From NCBI RefSeq assembly GCF_000011305.1, contig NC_004369.1:496001-560000 (forward strand): DNA of 64,000 bases, given 5' to 3'. Made by a program: the position numbers and the translations under genes. Under the pieces are notes generated by a model. That model worked only from the letters and a program-made list of their open reading frames with translations. It did no database searches and was not told the DNA's origin. Positions 27,163 to 39,174 of the stretch are shown piece after piece. Numbering within the stretch: position 1 is the stretch's first letter; every line of letters starts with the position of its first letter. The DNA comes from Corynebacterium efficiens YS-314 (GTDB taxonomy: Bacteria; Actinomycetota; Actinomycetes; Mycobacteriales; Mycobacteriaceae).

Positions 27163-28026
27163 ATGAGCGAAGAGAACAACAACGAGTTCGCTGAGGAATT
27201 CGCTGTGGAGGAGCAGTCCGTCCAGGACGCCGACCTCGAGATCGGTGAGACCTTCGACGAGGCCGCCCCGGAGGGTGAGGCTTTCGCCGAGGCGCCTGCT
27301 GAGGAGTCCGAGGTTGCCACGGATGATGTGGCGCAGGCAGCTGCAGCGCTGGGTGATACCGGTGAGCAGGACGCCGACGCGGAGTACCGTGCGCGTCTGC
27401 GTCAGTTCACCCGTGACCTGAAGAAGCAGCCGGGCTCCTGGTACATCATCCAGTGCTACTCCGGTTATGAGAACAAGGTGAAGGCCAACCTGGATATGCG
27501 TGCCCAGACCCTTGAGGTCGAGGAGGACATCTACGAGGTTGTCGTCCCCATCGAGCAGGTCACCGAGATCCGTGACGGCAAGCGCAAGCTGGTCAAGCGT
27601 AAGCTCCTGCCGGGTTATGTCCTGGTCCGCATGGAGATGAACGACCGTGTGTGGTCGGTTGTGCGTGACACCCCGGGTGTCACCAGCTTCGTGGGCAACG
27701 AGGGCAACGCCACCGCCGTCAAGCACCGCGATGTGGCCAAGTTCCTCATGCCGCAGGAGTCCGCTGTGGTTGCCGGCGAGGCAGCCCCGACCACCGCCGA
27801 GGGCGAGCAGGTTGTGGCCATGCCCACCGATTCCGCCGCGCAGCAGGTCACCGTGGACTTCCAGGTCGGCGAGGCGGTCACCATCCTCACCGGTGCGTTC
27901 GCGTCCGTGTCCGCGACGATCTCCTCCATCGATGTGGAGAACCAGAAGCTTGAGGCCCTGGTGTCCATCTTCGGTCGTGAGACCCCGGTTGATCTGAAGT
28001 TCGATCAGGTCGAGAAGATCAGCTAA
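27163..28026 (+). CDS. nusG: transcription termination/antitermination factor NusG
   Basis: Couples RNA polymerase with Rho and the ribosome. The 287-residue protein has an acidic low-complexity N-terminal extension of about 80 residues rich in E, D and A, usual in actinobacteria. The NGN domain follows ('[20 protein letters not shown]' to '[17 protein letters not shown]'), then an Ala/Thr-rich linker and a C-terminal KOW domain ('[19 protein letters not shown]'). ATG 27163 has GAGAACACGCAAG upstream. It is followed by a hairpin and the rplK promoter. Confidence 0.96.
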   Translation: MSEENNNEFAEEFAVEEQSVQDADLEIGETFDEAAPEGEAFAEAPAEESEVATDDVAQAAAALGDTGEQDADAEYRARLRQFTRDLKKQPGSWYIIQCYSGYENKVKANLDMRAQTLEVEEDIYEVVVPIEQVTEIRDGKRKLVKRKLLPGYVLVRMEMNDRVWSVVRDTPGVTSFVGNEGNATAVKHRDVAKFLMPQESAVVAGEAAPTTAEGEQVVAMPTDSAAQQVTVDFQVGEAVTILTGAFASVSATISSIDVENQKLEALVSIFGRETPVDLKFDQVEKIS

Positions 28027-28041
28027 CCTCTTTTCACCGCA

Positions 28042-28069
28042 CACCCCCTGGGACCTGTCCCAGGGGGTG
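28042..28069 (+). terminator. hairpin after nusG
   Basis: CACCCCCTGGGA pairs perfectly with TCCCAGGGGGTG around CCTG. There is no T-run, so termination strength is uncertain. Confidence 0.6.
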
Positions 28070-28150
28070 TCGACGTTGTACGGGTGCGCCCGCCGGGGAG
28101 CTTGACGACGGGGGACAGTGGCGGCGTCGACAAGCACCCGAAAGGTGCTT

Positions 28151-28179
28151 TTGGTGTGCAGGGTGCAGGGGTGTAAAGT
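28151..28179 (+). promoter_or_regulatory. rplK promoter
   Basis: TTGGTG (28151-28156), a 17-base spacer and TAAAGT (28174-28179). The rplJ promoter has the same architecture (TTGGTA, 17, TAAAGT). The implied leader of ~175 bases before rplK lies in a 334-base gap with no gene; it may hold an L1-type control site, which I could not define. Confidence 0.65.
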
Positions 28180-28360
28180 GGACAACCGCATGTTTTCCGA
28201 CATGTATTCATACGTTCATCCCCGGTGGCCCGGTTACGTGACGATCCAATGAATGCCTCAGAGCAGGCCTGTTGGTAGCGGCACCGAGCATCCGGACGGC
28301 AGCGCCCATGGGGTTTCATCGTCCCAGGCGCGAGCCGGTAACAAGGAAGCAGGTCAAACG

Positions 28361-28795
28361 ATGGCTCCCAAGAAGAAGAAGGTCACAGGCCTCATCAAGC
28401 TGCAGATCCAGGCAGGACAGGCCAACCCGGCTCCCCCGGTCGGCCCCGCACTGGGTGCCCATGGTGTCAACATCATGGAATTCTGCAAGGCCTACAACGC
28501 CGCCACCGAGAACCAGCGCGGCAACGTGGTCCCTGTTGAGATCACCGTCTACGAGGATCGCTCCTTCGATTTCAAGCTGAAGACCCCACCGGCAGCCAAG
28601 CTGCTGCTGAAGGCCGCCGGCCTGCAGAAGGGCTCCGGCGTTCCTCACACCAACAAGGTCGGCAAGGTCACCATGGACCAGATCCGTGAGATCGCCGAGA
28701 CCAAGAAGGAAGACCTCAACGCACGCGACATCGACGCCGCTGCGAAGATCATCGCCGGCACCGCCCGCTCCATGGGCATCACCGTCGAGGGTTAA
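28361..28795 (+). CDS. rplK: 50S ribosomal protein L11
   Basis: Binds the 23S rRNA GTPase-associated centre. The 144-residue protein begins '[20 protein letters not shown]', continues '[21 protein letters not shown]' (the thiostrepton-binding proline-rich helix region) and ends with the RNA-binding domain '[30 protein letters not shown]'. ATG 28361 was chosen by family start and the AAGGAAGCAGG upstream; a 36-residue longer frame is not conserved sequence. It forms an operon with rplA. Confidence 0.97.
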
Positions 28796-28922
28796 TTCCG
28801 AGGGTTGATTCCTCAACCCGCATCCCACCCGGTAAAAGGGGCGGGGTGCACCCCATAACTTTTCCTGTGGCAGGGCCAGCTCCGGCCCGCAAACCACAAA
28901 TTCCGCGAAAGGGAATTACACA

Positions 28923-29633
28923 ATGAGCAAGAACTCCAAGGCTTACCGCGAGGCCGCCGCCAAGATCGACGCCGGCCGCGAGTACACCCCACTGCAGGCT
29001 GCAGAACTGGTCAAGGAGACCTCCTCCAAGAACTTCGACGCCTCCGTCGACGTGGCCATCCGCCTCGGCGTTGACCCCCGTAAGGCTGACCAGCTGGTCC
29101 GTGGCACCGTCTCCCTGCCCAACGGCACCGGCAAGACCGTCCGCGTCGCTGTCTTCGCCGCTGGCGAGAAGGCAACCGAGGCTGAGGCCGCTGGCGCTGA
29201 CTTCGTCGGCACCGACGAGCTCGTCGAGCGCATCCAGGGTGGCTGGACCGACTTCGACGTCGCCATCGCAACCCCGGACCAGATGGCCAAGATCGGCCGC
29301 ATCGCCCGCGTCCTGGGCCCCCGTGGCCTGATGCCGAACCCGAAGACCGGCACCGTCACCAACGATGTCGCCAAGGCCATCGAAGAGGTCAAGGGCGGCA
29401 AGATCTCCTTCCGCGTTGACAAGGCCTCCAACCTGCACGCCGCCATCGGCAAGGCATCCTTCGATGCCAAGGCACTGGCTGAGAACTACGGCGCACTCAT
29501 CGATGAGCTCCTCCGTATCAAGCCTTCCTCCTCCAAGGGCATCTACCTGAAGAAGATCACCATGTCTTCCACCACCGGCCCAGGCGTTGCAGTGGATACC
29601 CACATCACCAAGAACTACACCGCCGAGGCATAA
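28923..29633 (+). CDS. rplA: 50S ribosomal protein L1
   Basis: L1-stalk protein and usual autogenous repressor of the L11 operon. The 236-residue protein has '[30 protein letters not shown]' and the family signature '[22 protein letters not shown]'. The ATG follows GAAAGGGAATTACACA. It lies 127 bases after rplK and is closed by a strong terminator, after which the four-copy repeat cluster begins. Confidence 0.97.
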   Translation: MSKNSKAYREAAAKIDAGREYTPLQAAELVKETSSKNFDASVDVAIRLGVDPRKADQLVRGTVSLPNGTGKTVRVAVFAAGEKATEAEAAGADFVGTDELVERIQGGWTDFDVAIATPDQMAKIGRIARVLGPRGLMPNPKTGTVTNDVAKAIEEVKGGKISFRVDKASNLHAAIGKASFDAKALAENYGALIDELLRIKPSSSKGIYLKKITMSSTTGPGVAVDTHITKNYTAEA

Positions 29634-29680
29634 ATCTGCCCTGACGGATCGGTTCTGCACCGGTTCTCCGGTTCTGACTG

Positions 29681-29722
29681 ACGCCCCTTCCTCCCCCTCT
29701 GCGGGGAGGGAGGGGCGTTGTT
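29681..29722 (+). terminator. terminator of rplK-rplA
   Basis: ACGCCCCTTCCTCCCC pairs with GGGGAGGGAGGGGCGT around a short loop, followed by TGTTC. Confidence 0.85.
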
Positions 29723-29735
29723 CGTGCCTGGGGTT

Positions 29736-29812
29736 GAACGAAATCGTTGGTTTGTGGGAGGGGTCCTGGGGATATGCGGGTGCCGGGCGCGCAAACCAAC
29801 GATTTCGTTCAC
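29736..29812. repeat. palindromic repeat, type A (copy 5)
   Basis: Arms start GAACGAAATCGTTGGTTTG and end GATTTCGTTCAC around the core GTCCTGGGGATATGCGGG. First of four alternating copies between rplA and the truncated ABC gene. Confidence 0.88.
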
Positions 29813-29839
29813 GGAGGCGTGGGGTGAAGGTGGGGTGCT

Positions 29840-29916
29840 GGCAAAAACTGTTGTTCTGCAAAGCCCGTCCTGGGGTTATGCCGGTGCGGGGCGCGCAAAC
29901 CAACAGTTTTTGTCGC
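29840..29916. repeat. palindromic repeat, type B (copy 6)
   Basis: Arms start GGCAAAAACTGTTGTTCTGC and end CAACAGTTTTTGTCGC around the core GTCCTGGGGTTATGCCGG. The left-arm tail TTGTTCTGCA replaces TTGGTTTGTG. Confidence 0.88.
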
Positions 29917-29929
29917 GGGCAGGGTGGTT

Positions 29930-30006
29930 GAACGAAACCGTTGTTCTGCAAAACCCGTCCTGGGGATATGCGGGTGCGGGGCATGTAAACCAACGATTTC
30001 GTTCAC
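29930..30006. repeat. palindromic repeat, type A (copy 7)
   Basis: Arms start GAACGAAACCGTTGTTCTGC and end CGATTTCGTTCAC around the core GTCCTGGGGATATGCGGG. It shares the TTGTTCTGCA left-arm variant with neighbours 6 and 8, suggesting local conversion or duplication. Confidence 0.88.
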
Positions 30007-30034
30007 GGGGGGCGTGGGGTGGAGGTGGGTTGCT

Positions 30035-30110
30035 GGCAAAAACTGTTGTTCTGCAAAACCCGTCCTGGCGTTTTGCTGGCCCCGCACCCACAAACCAACA
30101 GTTTTTGCCA
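30035..30110. repeat. palindromic repeat, type B (copy 8)
   Basis: Arms start GGCAAAAACTGTTGTTCTGC and end CAACAGTTTTTGCCA around GTCCTGGCGTTTTGC. Its end is the exact point where recognisable ABC transporter coding sequence begins. Confidence 0.88.
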
Positions 30111-30660
30111 GAAGGAACTCGCACGGGTGCGTCGTGAGCACATCGGGTTCGTCTTCCAGTCCTCCGGTAACCTGCCGTCGGCGCTCAAGGCGCGTGATCA
30201 GCTGGAGCTGGCGGCCCGGATCCTGGGGCGTCGTGGGCGTCGCAGCAATGATGAGCTGCTCGAGGCTGTCGGGATGGCGCACCGTGCGGAGCACCGTCCG
30301 GCGACCCTGTCCGGTGGTGAGCGTCAGCGCATCGGTATCGCCCGCGCCCTGGTGGGCGGGCCTGACCTGCTGCTTGTCGACGAACCGACCGCCGCCCTCG
30401 ACCGCAACCGCGCCCATGAGATCGTCCGGTTGCTCGCCCACGAATGCCACGAACTCGGTGTCGCCGGCGTCATGGTCACCCACGACCTCGAGGTGATCGA
30501 GCACTGTGACCGTGTCTACGACATGGTTGACGGGAAGCTCACGGCCAGGGACCAGGCTTCATGGTATGCCCAAGATAACCGAACCCTCGGTCCCGGAGCA
30601 CCGGGCTGCCCAGCACCGGGCCGTGCTCGACGCGGCGGAACGGTTGATCGTCGCCGGTGA
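30111..30660 (+). pseudogene. 5'-truncated ABC transporter ATPase
   Basis: Reads as the C-terminal two-thirds of a LolD/MacB-type ATPase. It contains 'REHIGFVFQSSGNLP' (Q-loop), the ABC signature 'LSGGERQRIGIARAL', Walker B 'LLLVDEPTAALD' and the switch histidine in 'VMVTHDLEV'. The Walker A lysine and about the first 75 residues are missing; coding similarity starts directly at the end of repeat copy 8. No start codon with an RBS is available at the junction. No permease partner is adjacent. The frame continues past the likely end into the tetR start, stopping at 30660. It is probably a deletion remnant. Confidence 0.8.
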
Positions 30661-31144
30661 GGGGAGGGTCCCCACCATCGCCGAGGTGGCCGCTGAGGTC
30701 GGGTTGGCCCGCTCCAGTGTCTACCTCGATGTGGCTTCCGGCAAGGATATGATCATTCAGCTGCTGCTCCAGGCCATCCCGGCATGGTTGGACAGTCTGA
30801 CCGCCGAACTCGACCGCGTGGGTCCTGGCCCGGCGGAGCGCCTGGCGGCGTATGTCCGGGTCACCCTGCCCCTGTTCGTGGAGGGTTCTCACGGGCCGCT
30901 GATGTCCGCGGCCAGCACCCTCCCCGAGACCTTCGCCGATGAACGGGTCCAGGAATCACACAATGGTCTGGACCCGGCCTTGCGTGAACTCCTGGGCGAT
31001 GAGGGGGACACCGTCCGCCCCTGATCGACGCCATGATCCACCGCGGTGCGGAGCTGGTCAACCAGTCCCACGCTGATGTCGATCAGATCGCTGATATCCA
31101 TCCAGTGGATGGCCCGTGCGGCGGTGACCCCACCCCGGGGTTGA
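30566..31144 (+). pseudogene. frameshifted TetR-family regulator
   Basis: The first open part (30566-31024) encodes a TetR N-terminal domain: 'AVLDAAERLIVAGEGRVPTIAEVAAEVGLARSSVYLDVASGKDMI'. The frame stops at TGA 31022-31024 after a CCCC run. In the next frame the text continues plausibly as 'LIDAMIHRGAELVNQSHADVDQIAD', and a second shift near 31105 leads to 'WMARAAVTPPRG' ending at TGA 31142-31144. Two indels are inferred from sequence sense only. If the stop is real, the product is a 152-residue protein lacking the end of the ligand domain. Confidence 0.6.
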
Positions 31145-31210
31145 TCGGAGTCAGCAGAACTGCGGTGGGCTATCCGGCCATGATTGCAGTGGAAAGGTAG
31201 CGTGGGTGGG

Positions 31211-32632
31211 GTGACGAAGCATCCTGAGAGAAAACGCCGTGCAGTGGTCGTGGGGTCGGGCCCGAACGGGCTGACAACAGCATGCCTCCTCGCCCGGGAG
31301 GGGTGGCAGGTCGATGTGTATGAGCAGGGCAGTCGTCCCGGTGGTGCCGCCAGATCCGCCCCCGTGCTGGGGGAGGGCACCATCGTGGATATGGGGGCCG
31401 CCGCCCACCCGTTCGGTATCGCCTCGCCGGCGTTCGCCGACCTCGATCTGCAGGCGCACGGCCTGACCTGGGCGCATTCGCGCTACGCCATGGCGCACCC
31501 CCTCGATGACGGTCGCGCGGCGTTTCTCAGCCGTGGTCTGGACACCACCGCCACCCAGCTGGGTGAGGATGCCTCCCGGTGGCGGCATGTCCACGGACTG
31601 GTCACCCGAGGGTTGGACAAGCATCTGGAAAACGTCCTGGGGCCGGTGCTCCGTTTCCCACCGCACCCGGTGAAGATGGCGGCCTTCGGGGCGCTCGCCC
31701 TGCTGCCGGCGCGCACCCTGGCCCGCGCCGCCTTCGAGACCGAGGAGGCGCGGGTGCTGTTCTCCGGGTCCGCGGTCCATGCGATCACCCCACCGGCACA
31801 GCCCCTGACAGCCTCCTTTGGTCTGCTGTTCGGCTCCCTGGGGATGGTGCATGGCTGGCCGGTCGCGGTCGGTGGCACGCAGAGCGTGGTGAACGCGCTG
31901 GTCCGGGTCCTGGAGAGCTTCGGTGGTGTCATCCACACCGATCATCCGGTGGAGGATCTGCGCGAGTTCTCCGGCGCCGACGCGGTGGTGCTCAACCTCA
32001 CCCCGGCCCAGGTATCCAGGCTCAAGGGTGTGGAACTGTCCCACCGTGCGTCCCGGATCATGAAGAAGTGGAAATACGGGCCCGGATCCTACAAGCTGGA
32101 TATCCTCCTGGACGGTCCCATCCCGTGGTCGAACCCGGAGGTGGCGGATGCCACCACAGTGCATGTGTGTGGGGGGCTGGATGAGATCCAGCTCGCGGAA
32201 TCCGAGGCGGCCGCGGGCCACCTGCCGGAGAAACCCTTCGTGCTGGTCTGTCAGCAGCAGGCGGCGGACCCCTCCCGTGGTCCGAAGGATGCGACGGTGG
32301 TCTGGGCGTATGCCCATGTGCCCCAGGGGTTTGTGGACAAGCAGGCCACCATGCGGATCCTCCGCCAGATCGAACGTTTCGCCCCCGGTTTCCGGGACCG
32401 CATCCTCAAGGTCGTGGAGAACAGTGCGGTGGACCTGGAGCGGTGGAACCCCAACCTGATCGGCGGGGATGTCGGGGGCGGAGCCACCAGCGGCATCCAG
32501 GCCCTGCGCCGCATGCCGTACAAGCTGGGCCCGGGGCTGTACATGGCGTCGTCGTCCACCAGCCCCGGCGGTGGGGTCCACGGCATGCCGGGGGAGTGGG
32601 TGGCCAGGAAGGTGCTGCACGACTTCAGCTGA
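31211..32632 (+). CDS. phytoene desaturase/CrtI-like FAD oxidoreductase
   Basis: A 473-residue flavoprotein with an N-terminal dinucleotide-binding motif 'AVVVGSGPNGLTTACLLAREGWQVDVYEQGSRPGGAARS', the CrtI/amine-oxidase-like layout. The C-terminal FAD contact region is 'LYMASSSTSPGGGVHGMPGEW', strongly CrtI-like. The substrate is unknown; no crtB or other carotenoid gene is nearby, so a carotenoid role is not supported. GTG 31211 was chosen because TAGCGT lies seven bases upstream (leaderless pattern), and it follows the decayed tetR gene by about 65 bases. It is isolated between ribosomal protein units. Confidence 0.82.
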   Translation: MTKHPERKRRAVVVGSGPNGLTTACLLAREGWQVDVYEQGSRPGGAARSAPVLGEGTIVDMGAAAHPFGIASPAFADLDLQAHGLTWAHSRYAMAHPLDDGRAAFLSRGLDTTATQLGEDASRWRHVHGLVTRGLDKHLENVLGPVLRFPPHPVKMAAFGALALLPARTLARAAFETEEARVLFSGSAVHAITPPAQPLTASFGLLFGSLGMVHGWPVAVGGTQSVVNALVRVLESFGGVIHTDHPVEDLREFSGADAVVLNLTPAQVSRLKGVELSHRASRIMKKWKYGPGSYKLDILLDGPIPWSNPEVADATTVHVCGGLDEIQLAESEAAAGHLPEKPFVLVCQQQAADPSRGPKDATVVWAYAHVPQGFVDKQATMRILRQIERFAPGFRDRILKVVENSAVDLERWNPNLIGGDVGGGATSGIQALRRMPYKLGPGLYMASSSTSPGGGVHGMPGEWVARKVLHDFS

Positions 32633-32663
32633 TGCCTGTCGACGCCCCAGGCCAGGCGACGAT

Positions 32664-32692
32664 TTGGTATGGGGCACGGTGTGGTATAAAGT
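32664..32692 (+). promoter_or_regulatory. rplJ promoter
   Basis: TTGGTA (32664-32669), a 17-base spacer and TAAAGT (32687-32692), the same design as upstream of rplK. Confidence 0.7.
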
Positions 32693-32698
32693 CAAAAC

Positions 32699-32963
32699 CC
32701 GAAGTTTGAACAACCTTTCACACGGTTGTATTCAAGGTTCACCGAAGACCGTTGGTCATCCGCTGTCGCGGATCGAAGGTTTCCACACTGTTGGAACGGC
32801 CCACGCAGGAGACACTTTGACGCCTTAGGTTCCCTTACGTGGAATATGATGCGCCCTGTGCTCTTGCACGGGGCTTTTTTCGTGAGCTGATCCCCGCTGG
32901 GATCTACTCATGGTGAAGGTCCCGCGGATCAGTAGACACACATAAGAGGAAGGAGGCGAAGTA
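32699..32963 (+). promoter_or_regulatory. ribosomal protein L10 leader
   Basis: The ~265-base untranslated leader before rplJ matches the expected place for the L10 leader, where L10-L7/L12 binds to regulate its own operon. It contains a kinked stem region around 'CGAAGACC...GAAGGTTTCC' and a terminator-like hairpin at 32853-32880. Assignment is by position and general layout; I did not derive a full fold. Confidence 0.6.
32853..32880 (+). terminator. attenuator-type terminator in the rplJ leader
   Basis: GCCCTGTGC pairs with GCACGGGGC around TCTT, followed by TTTTTT. It lies 84 bases before rplJ, so it can only be conditional or partial. Confidence 0.8.
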
Positions 32964-33479
32964 ATGGCAAATCCAAAGAACGAAGCAGCTCTGGCAGAGC
33001 TCAAGGCACAGTTCGCTGAGACCGATTCCATCGTTCTCACCGAGTACCGTGGCCTGACCGTGGCTCAGACCACCGAGCTGCGTCGCGCACTGGGTGATGA
33101 TGTCCAGTACTCCGTCGCCAAGAACACCCTTGTCAAGATCGCCGCTCAGGAAGCTGGCGTCGAGGGCCTTGATGATCTCCTGACCGGTCCGACCGCTGTT
33201 GCCTTCATCAAGGGCGAGGCTGTCGACACCGCAAAGGTGCTGAAGAAATTCGGCGATGACAACAAGGCATTCGTAGTCAAGGGTGGCTACATGGATGGCA
33301 ATGCTCTGACCGCAGATCAGGTCAAGGCAATTGCCGAGCTGGACAACCGCGAGACCACTCTCGCGAAGCTTGCCGGCGCCATGAAGGGCAACTTGGCAAA
33401 GGCCGCAGGCCTGTTCAACGCCCCTGCTTCCCAGGTCGCACGCCTCGCAGCTGCGCTCCAGGAGAAGAAGGACGCTTAA
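32964..33479 (+). CDS. rplJ: 50S ribosomal protein L10
   Basis: Base of the L7/L12 stalk. The 171-residue protein begins '[35 protein letters not shown]' and has the rRNA-binding '[11 protein letters not shown]' and '[12 protein letters not shown]' blocks. The C-terminal helix that holds L7/L12 dimers ends in '[12 protein letters not shown]'. The ATG has AAGAGGAAGGAGG upstream, a very strong RBS. The operon with rplL is preceded by a leader with an attenuator. Confidence 0.97.
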   Translation: MANPKNEAALAELKAQFAETDSIVLTEYRGLTVAQTTELRRALGDDVQYSVAKNTLVKIAAQEAGVEGLDDLLTGPTAVAFIKGEAVDTAKVLKKFGDDNKAFVVKGGYMDGNALTADQVKAIAELDNRETTLAKLAGAMKGNLAKAAGLFNAPASQVARLAAALQEKKDA

Positions 33480-33555
33480 GTCGCCGCATCAGGCGCACCA
33501 GTTCTACCCCAAACTTTTACGGGCGTGAATACGCCCCAACAGAAAGGACGCCATC

Positions 33556-33942
33556 ATGGCTAAGCTCACCAAGGACGAGCTCATTGAGGCTTTCAAGGAA
33601 ATGACCCTCATCGAGCTCTCTGAGTTCGTCAAGGAATTCGAAGAGGTCTTCGAGGTCACCGCTGCTGCTCCGGTCGCCGTTGCTGCTGCAGGTGCCGCTG
33701 GCGGCGAAGCTGCTGCTGCTGAGGAGAAGGACGAGTTCGACGTCGTTCTCGAGGACGCTGGCGCCAAGAAGATCGGCGTGATCAAGGTTGTCCGCGAGCT
33801 CGTCTCCGGCCTGGGCCTGAAGGAAGCCAAGGAGCTCGTCGAGGGCGCACCTAAGGCTATCCTCGAGGGTGCAAACAAGGACGACGCTGAGGCTGCCAAG
33901 GCTAAGCTCGAAGAGGCTGGCGCAAAGGTCACCCTCAAGTAA
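33556..33942 (+). CDS. rplL: 50S ribosomal protein L7/L12
   Basis: Stalk protein recruiting translation GTPases. The 128-residue protein has the N-terminal dimerisation region '[29 protein letters not shown]', an Ala/Gly-rich hinge, and the C-terminal factor-binding domain '[32 protein letters not shown]'. An AGAAAGGACG RBS precedes it. It lies 76 bases after rplJ and is closed by a double-stem terminator. Confidence 0.97.
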   Translation: MAKLTKDELIEAFKEMTLIELSEFVKEFEEVFEVTAAAPVAVAAAGAAGGEAAAAEEKDEFDVVLEDAGAKKIGVIKVVRELVSGLGLKEAKELVEGAPKAILEGANKDDAEAAKAKLEEAGAKVTLK

Positions 33943-33976
33943 GAACCTTCTTACACGCATCTTCCACGATGCCTGG

Positions 33977-34016
33977 AACCCCGTTTCCGCGATCTTGATC
34001 GCGGCAGCGGGGTTTT
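33977..34016 (+). terminator. terminator of rplJ-rplL
   Basis: AACCCCG outer and CCGCGATC inner stems pair with GATCGCGG and CGGGGTT, followed by TT. Confidence 0.9.
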
Positions 34017-34118
34017 CCCGTTGTCCCACCGGCGGGGCTGGCAACGGGCGGCGGGAACCCGCGTCGTAAAGCTCCGTCCCGTTAAGGAACGCCGCAGGCC
34101 TCAGGTAACATCGACCGC

Positions 34119-35108
34119 ATGCTGCCTAAAACCAGGATCTTCTCCGCGCTCCTGCTCGGAATTGGTGTGGCACTGATCGTGTGGGGGCTGGTCGCCCCCC
34201 GCTTTGTGCACGCTGATGGTCGACTGCCTCTGGACCTCGACGCCACCACCTACACGCTGACCGACGACAATGGTCAGACACTGCTGAACTCGGACCCCGA
34301 GGCCGGGTTGGTCACCACCCCGATCACCCGACAGCTGCACTTCCAGGTGATGGACCCCGCCGATGCGGACCGGGCGACCCTGCGCGTCGGTGACACCCTC
34401 CTGCACGGCGTGGAGGGCGTTGACGGCAATGATCAGGAGAGGCTGCTGTCGGCCTCCGTGTACAACTTCCGGGTGGACCGCTTCACCGGTGAGATCCTCT
34501 CCGAGATGGCCGTGACCAGTCAGCTCGCCAGCCCCACCCTCAACTACGACGTGGAGGGGATCTGGTTGAAGTTCCCCACGGATGCGGAGGCCACCTCCTA
34601 CCCGATGCTGGACACCACCCTCAGGCAGGCCCGCCCGGCTGATTTCGTCGAATCCACCGAGGTCGACGGTCGCACCATCATGCACTACCGGCAGGTGATC
34701 GACAGGGCGAATGTGGCGGAGTCCTTCGCGGACCCCTCCAACACCACCACCCTGACCCGCGAGGATGGCGGCACCACCACCGGTTACCTCTACCACGATG
34801 TGGTCCGTGACTTCTGGGTGGATCAGCGCACCGGTCTGATCGTGGATATGAACGAGCGGATCGACGATTTCTACGGTGACCGCACGGGGGAGAAGTACGA
34901 GCAGGTCCTGTTGTTCGAGGGGACGCTTTCCGACGGGCAGGTCAGCGACCTCATCGCCCAGGCGTCCGACATCCCGGACGGGGAGTCGGCACAGACCGCC
35001 AACACCATCGGCATGATCGTCGGGGGCGTCCTCGCCCTCATCGGGTTGGCCGGCAGCTTCGGGCTCTTCGACCGGGCACGTCGACGCCGGTCACGAGGCA
35101 CCGCATAG
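34119..35108 (+). CDS. DUF3068-like envelope protein
   Basis: A 329-residue protein with an N-terminal transmembrane helix (about residues 8-27), a long extracytoplasmic domain and a C-terminal transmembrane helix (about 298-317) followed by an RRRRSR-type basic tail. This is the layout of actinobacterial DUF3068 proteins, which are common between rplL and rpoB in corynebacteria (recalled synteny). Family function is unknown. The domain is rich in Thr, Asp and Val with 'MHYRQVIDRANVAESFADP' type text but no catalytic motif. ATG 34119 is preceded by TAACAT and seven or more bases, so it may be leaderless. Confidence 0.78.
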   Translation: MLPKTRIFSALLLGIGVALIVWGLVAPRFVHADGRLPLDLDATTYTLTDDNGQTLLNSDPEAGLVTTPITRQLHFQVMDPADADRATLRVGDTLLHGVEGVDGNDQERLLSASVYNFRVDRFTGEILSEMAVTSQLASPTLNYDVEGIWLKFPTDAEATSYPMLDTTLRQARPADFVESTEVDGRTIMHYRQVIDRANVAESFADPSNTTTLTREDGGTTTGYLYHDVVRDFWVDQRTGLIVDMNERIDDFYGDRTGEKYEQVLLFEGTLSDGQVSDLIAQASDIPDGESAQTANTIGMIVGGVLALIGLAGSFGLFDRARRRRSRGTA

Positions 35109-35160
35109 GTTCCTCCGCATGTCTGATACCTGTCAATCCCCGGGGATTCCCGTGCCCGAA

Positions 35161-35337
35161 TTGCGAAAAACCCCGGAATGTTTGTTAGGGTGCCTAAGTG
35201 AAAGAGATGCTGGGATCTCTGGGAAACGCCGGAGTGCTGTAGAACACCGGTAGGTTACCGGTGAGTCGCCGTCAGGCTCAGGCGTGGACGGCGTGGACGG
35301 CGTGGAGAATGCCCGCCGATAGCACGGGAGGCACCAG
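35161..35337 (+). other. structured intergenic region upstream of rpoB, possible small RNA
   Basis: Contains GGTGCCT (35189-35195) complementary to AGGCACC (35328-35334), which would enclose about 145 bases. Inside are AGAGAT/ATCTCT and the perfect CACCGGTA/TACCGGTG hairpin, plus a 9-base unit GGCGTGGAC repeated three times (35280-35307). TTGCGA and TAGGGT suggest a promoter at 35161-35191. A leaderless 14-codon frame starts at GTG 35198 and ends at TAG 35240-35242. No known riboswitch signature was recognised. Confidence 0.4.
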
Positions 35338-35353
35338 AAGAAAAATCTCCCTC

Positions 35354-35382
35354 TTTACTTTCGCATGGCTGTGGTATAAGCT
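35354..35382 (+). promoter_or_regulatory. rpoB promoter candidate
   Basis: TTTACT (35354-35359), a 17-base spacer and TAAGCT (35377-35382), preceded by TA as at rplK and rplJ. It implies a leader of about 205 bases before rpoB GTG 35597, where I see no other gene. Confidence 0.55.
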
Positions 35383-35596
35383 GAGTCGTTGCGTTGGAAT
35401 CCGTCTCTCTTTTTCGTCTGGATGATGCCCGAGACCTTGATCAAAATGGTTGGAAAAACCGATTTGACAAGGTCATTCAGTGTTATCTGAGGCCATGCGG
35501 GACACGGTTTCCTCAGCAGACCAATTGCTCAAAAATACCAGCGGTTGTGATGAGCATACGGGCCTTGACCAGCCCGGTGTGATTCACCCGCGTGAG

Positions 35597-39094
<3,498 letters not shown>

Positions 39095-39174
39095 CAGATC
39101 AACCAACCGCTAGAAATCAAGCCAACATCCCCTGGGAACCATGAAGAAGGTACCGGGGGGAAAGGGAGTTTTAC

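Noticed and set aside
29736-30110. CRISPR-like array between rplA and the ABC gene
   Set aside because: Units are ~76-bp palindromes of two alternating types with only 13-29 bases between them. There are no identical short repeats with unique spacers and no cas genes.
29718-30137. 139-residue plus-strand ORF and several minus-strand ORFs over the repeat cluster
   Set aside because: They only translate the palindromic repeats (recurring 'RNRWF' and 'NQRF' text). No RBS and no conserved sequence.
31211-32632. Carotenoid gene cluster
   Set aside because: Only a single CrtI-like flavoprotein is present; no phytoene synthase, GGPP synthase or other crt gene is adjacent.
35189-35334. Cobalamin, FMN, M-box or other known riboswitch upstream of rpoB
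   Set aside because: Despite the closing stem and GGGAA/GGGAGG snippets, the conserved core motifs of these classes are absent, and no metabolic gene follows.
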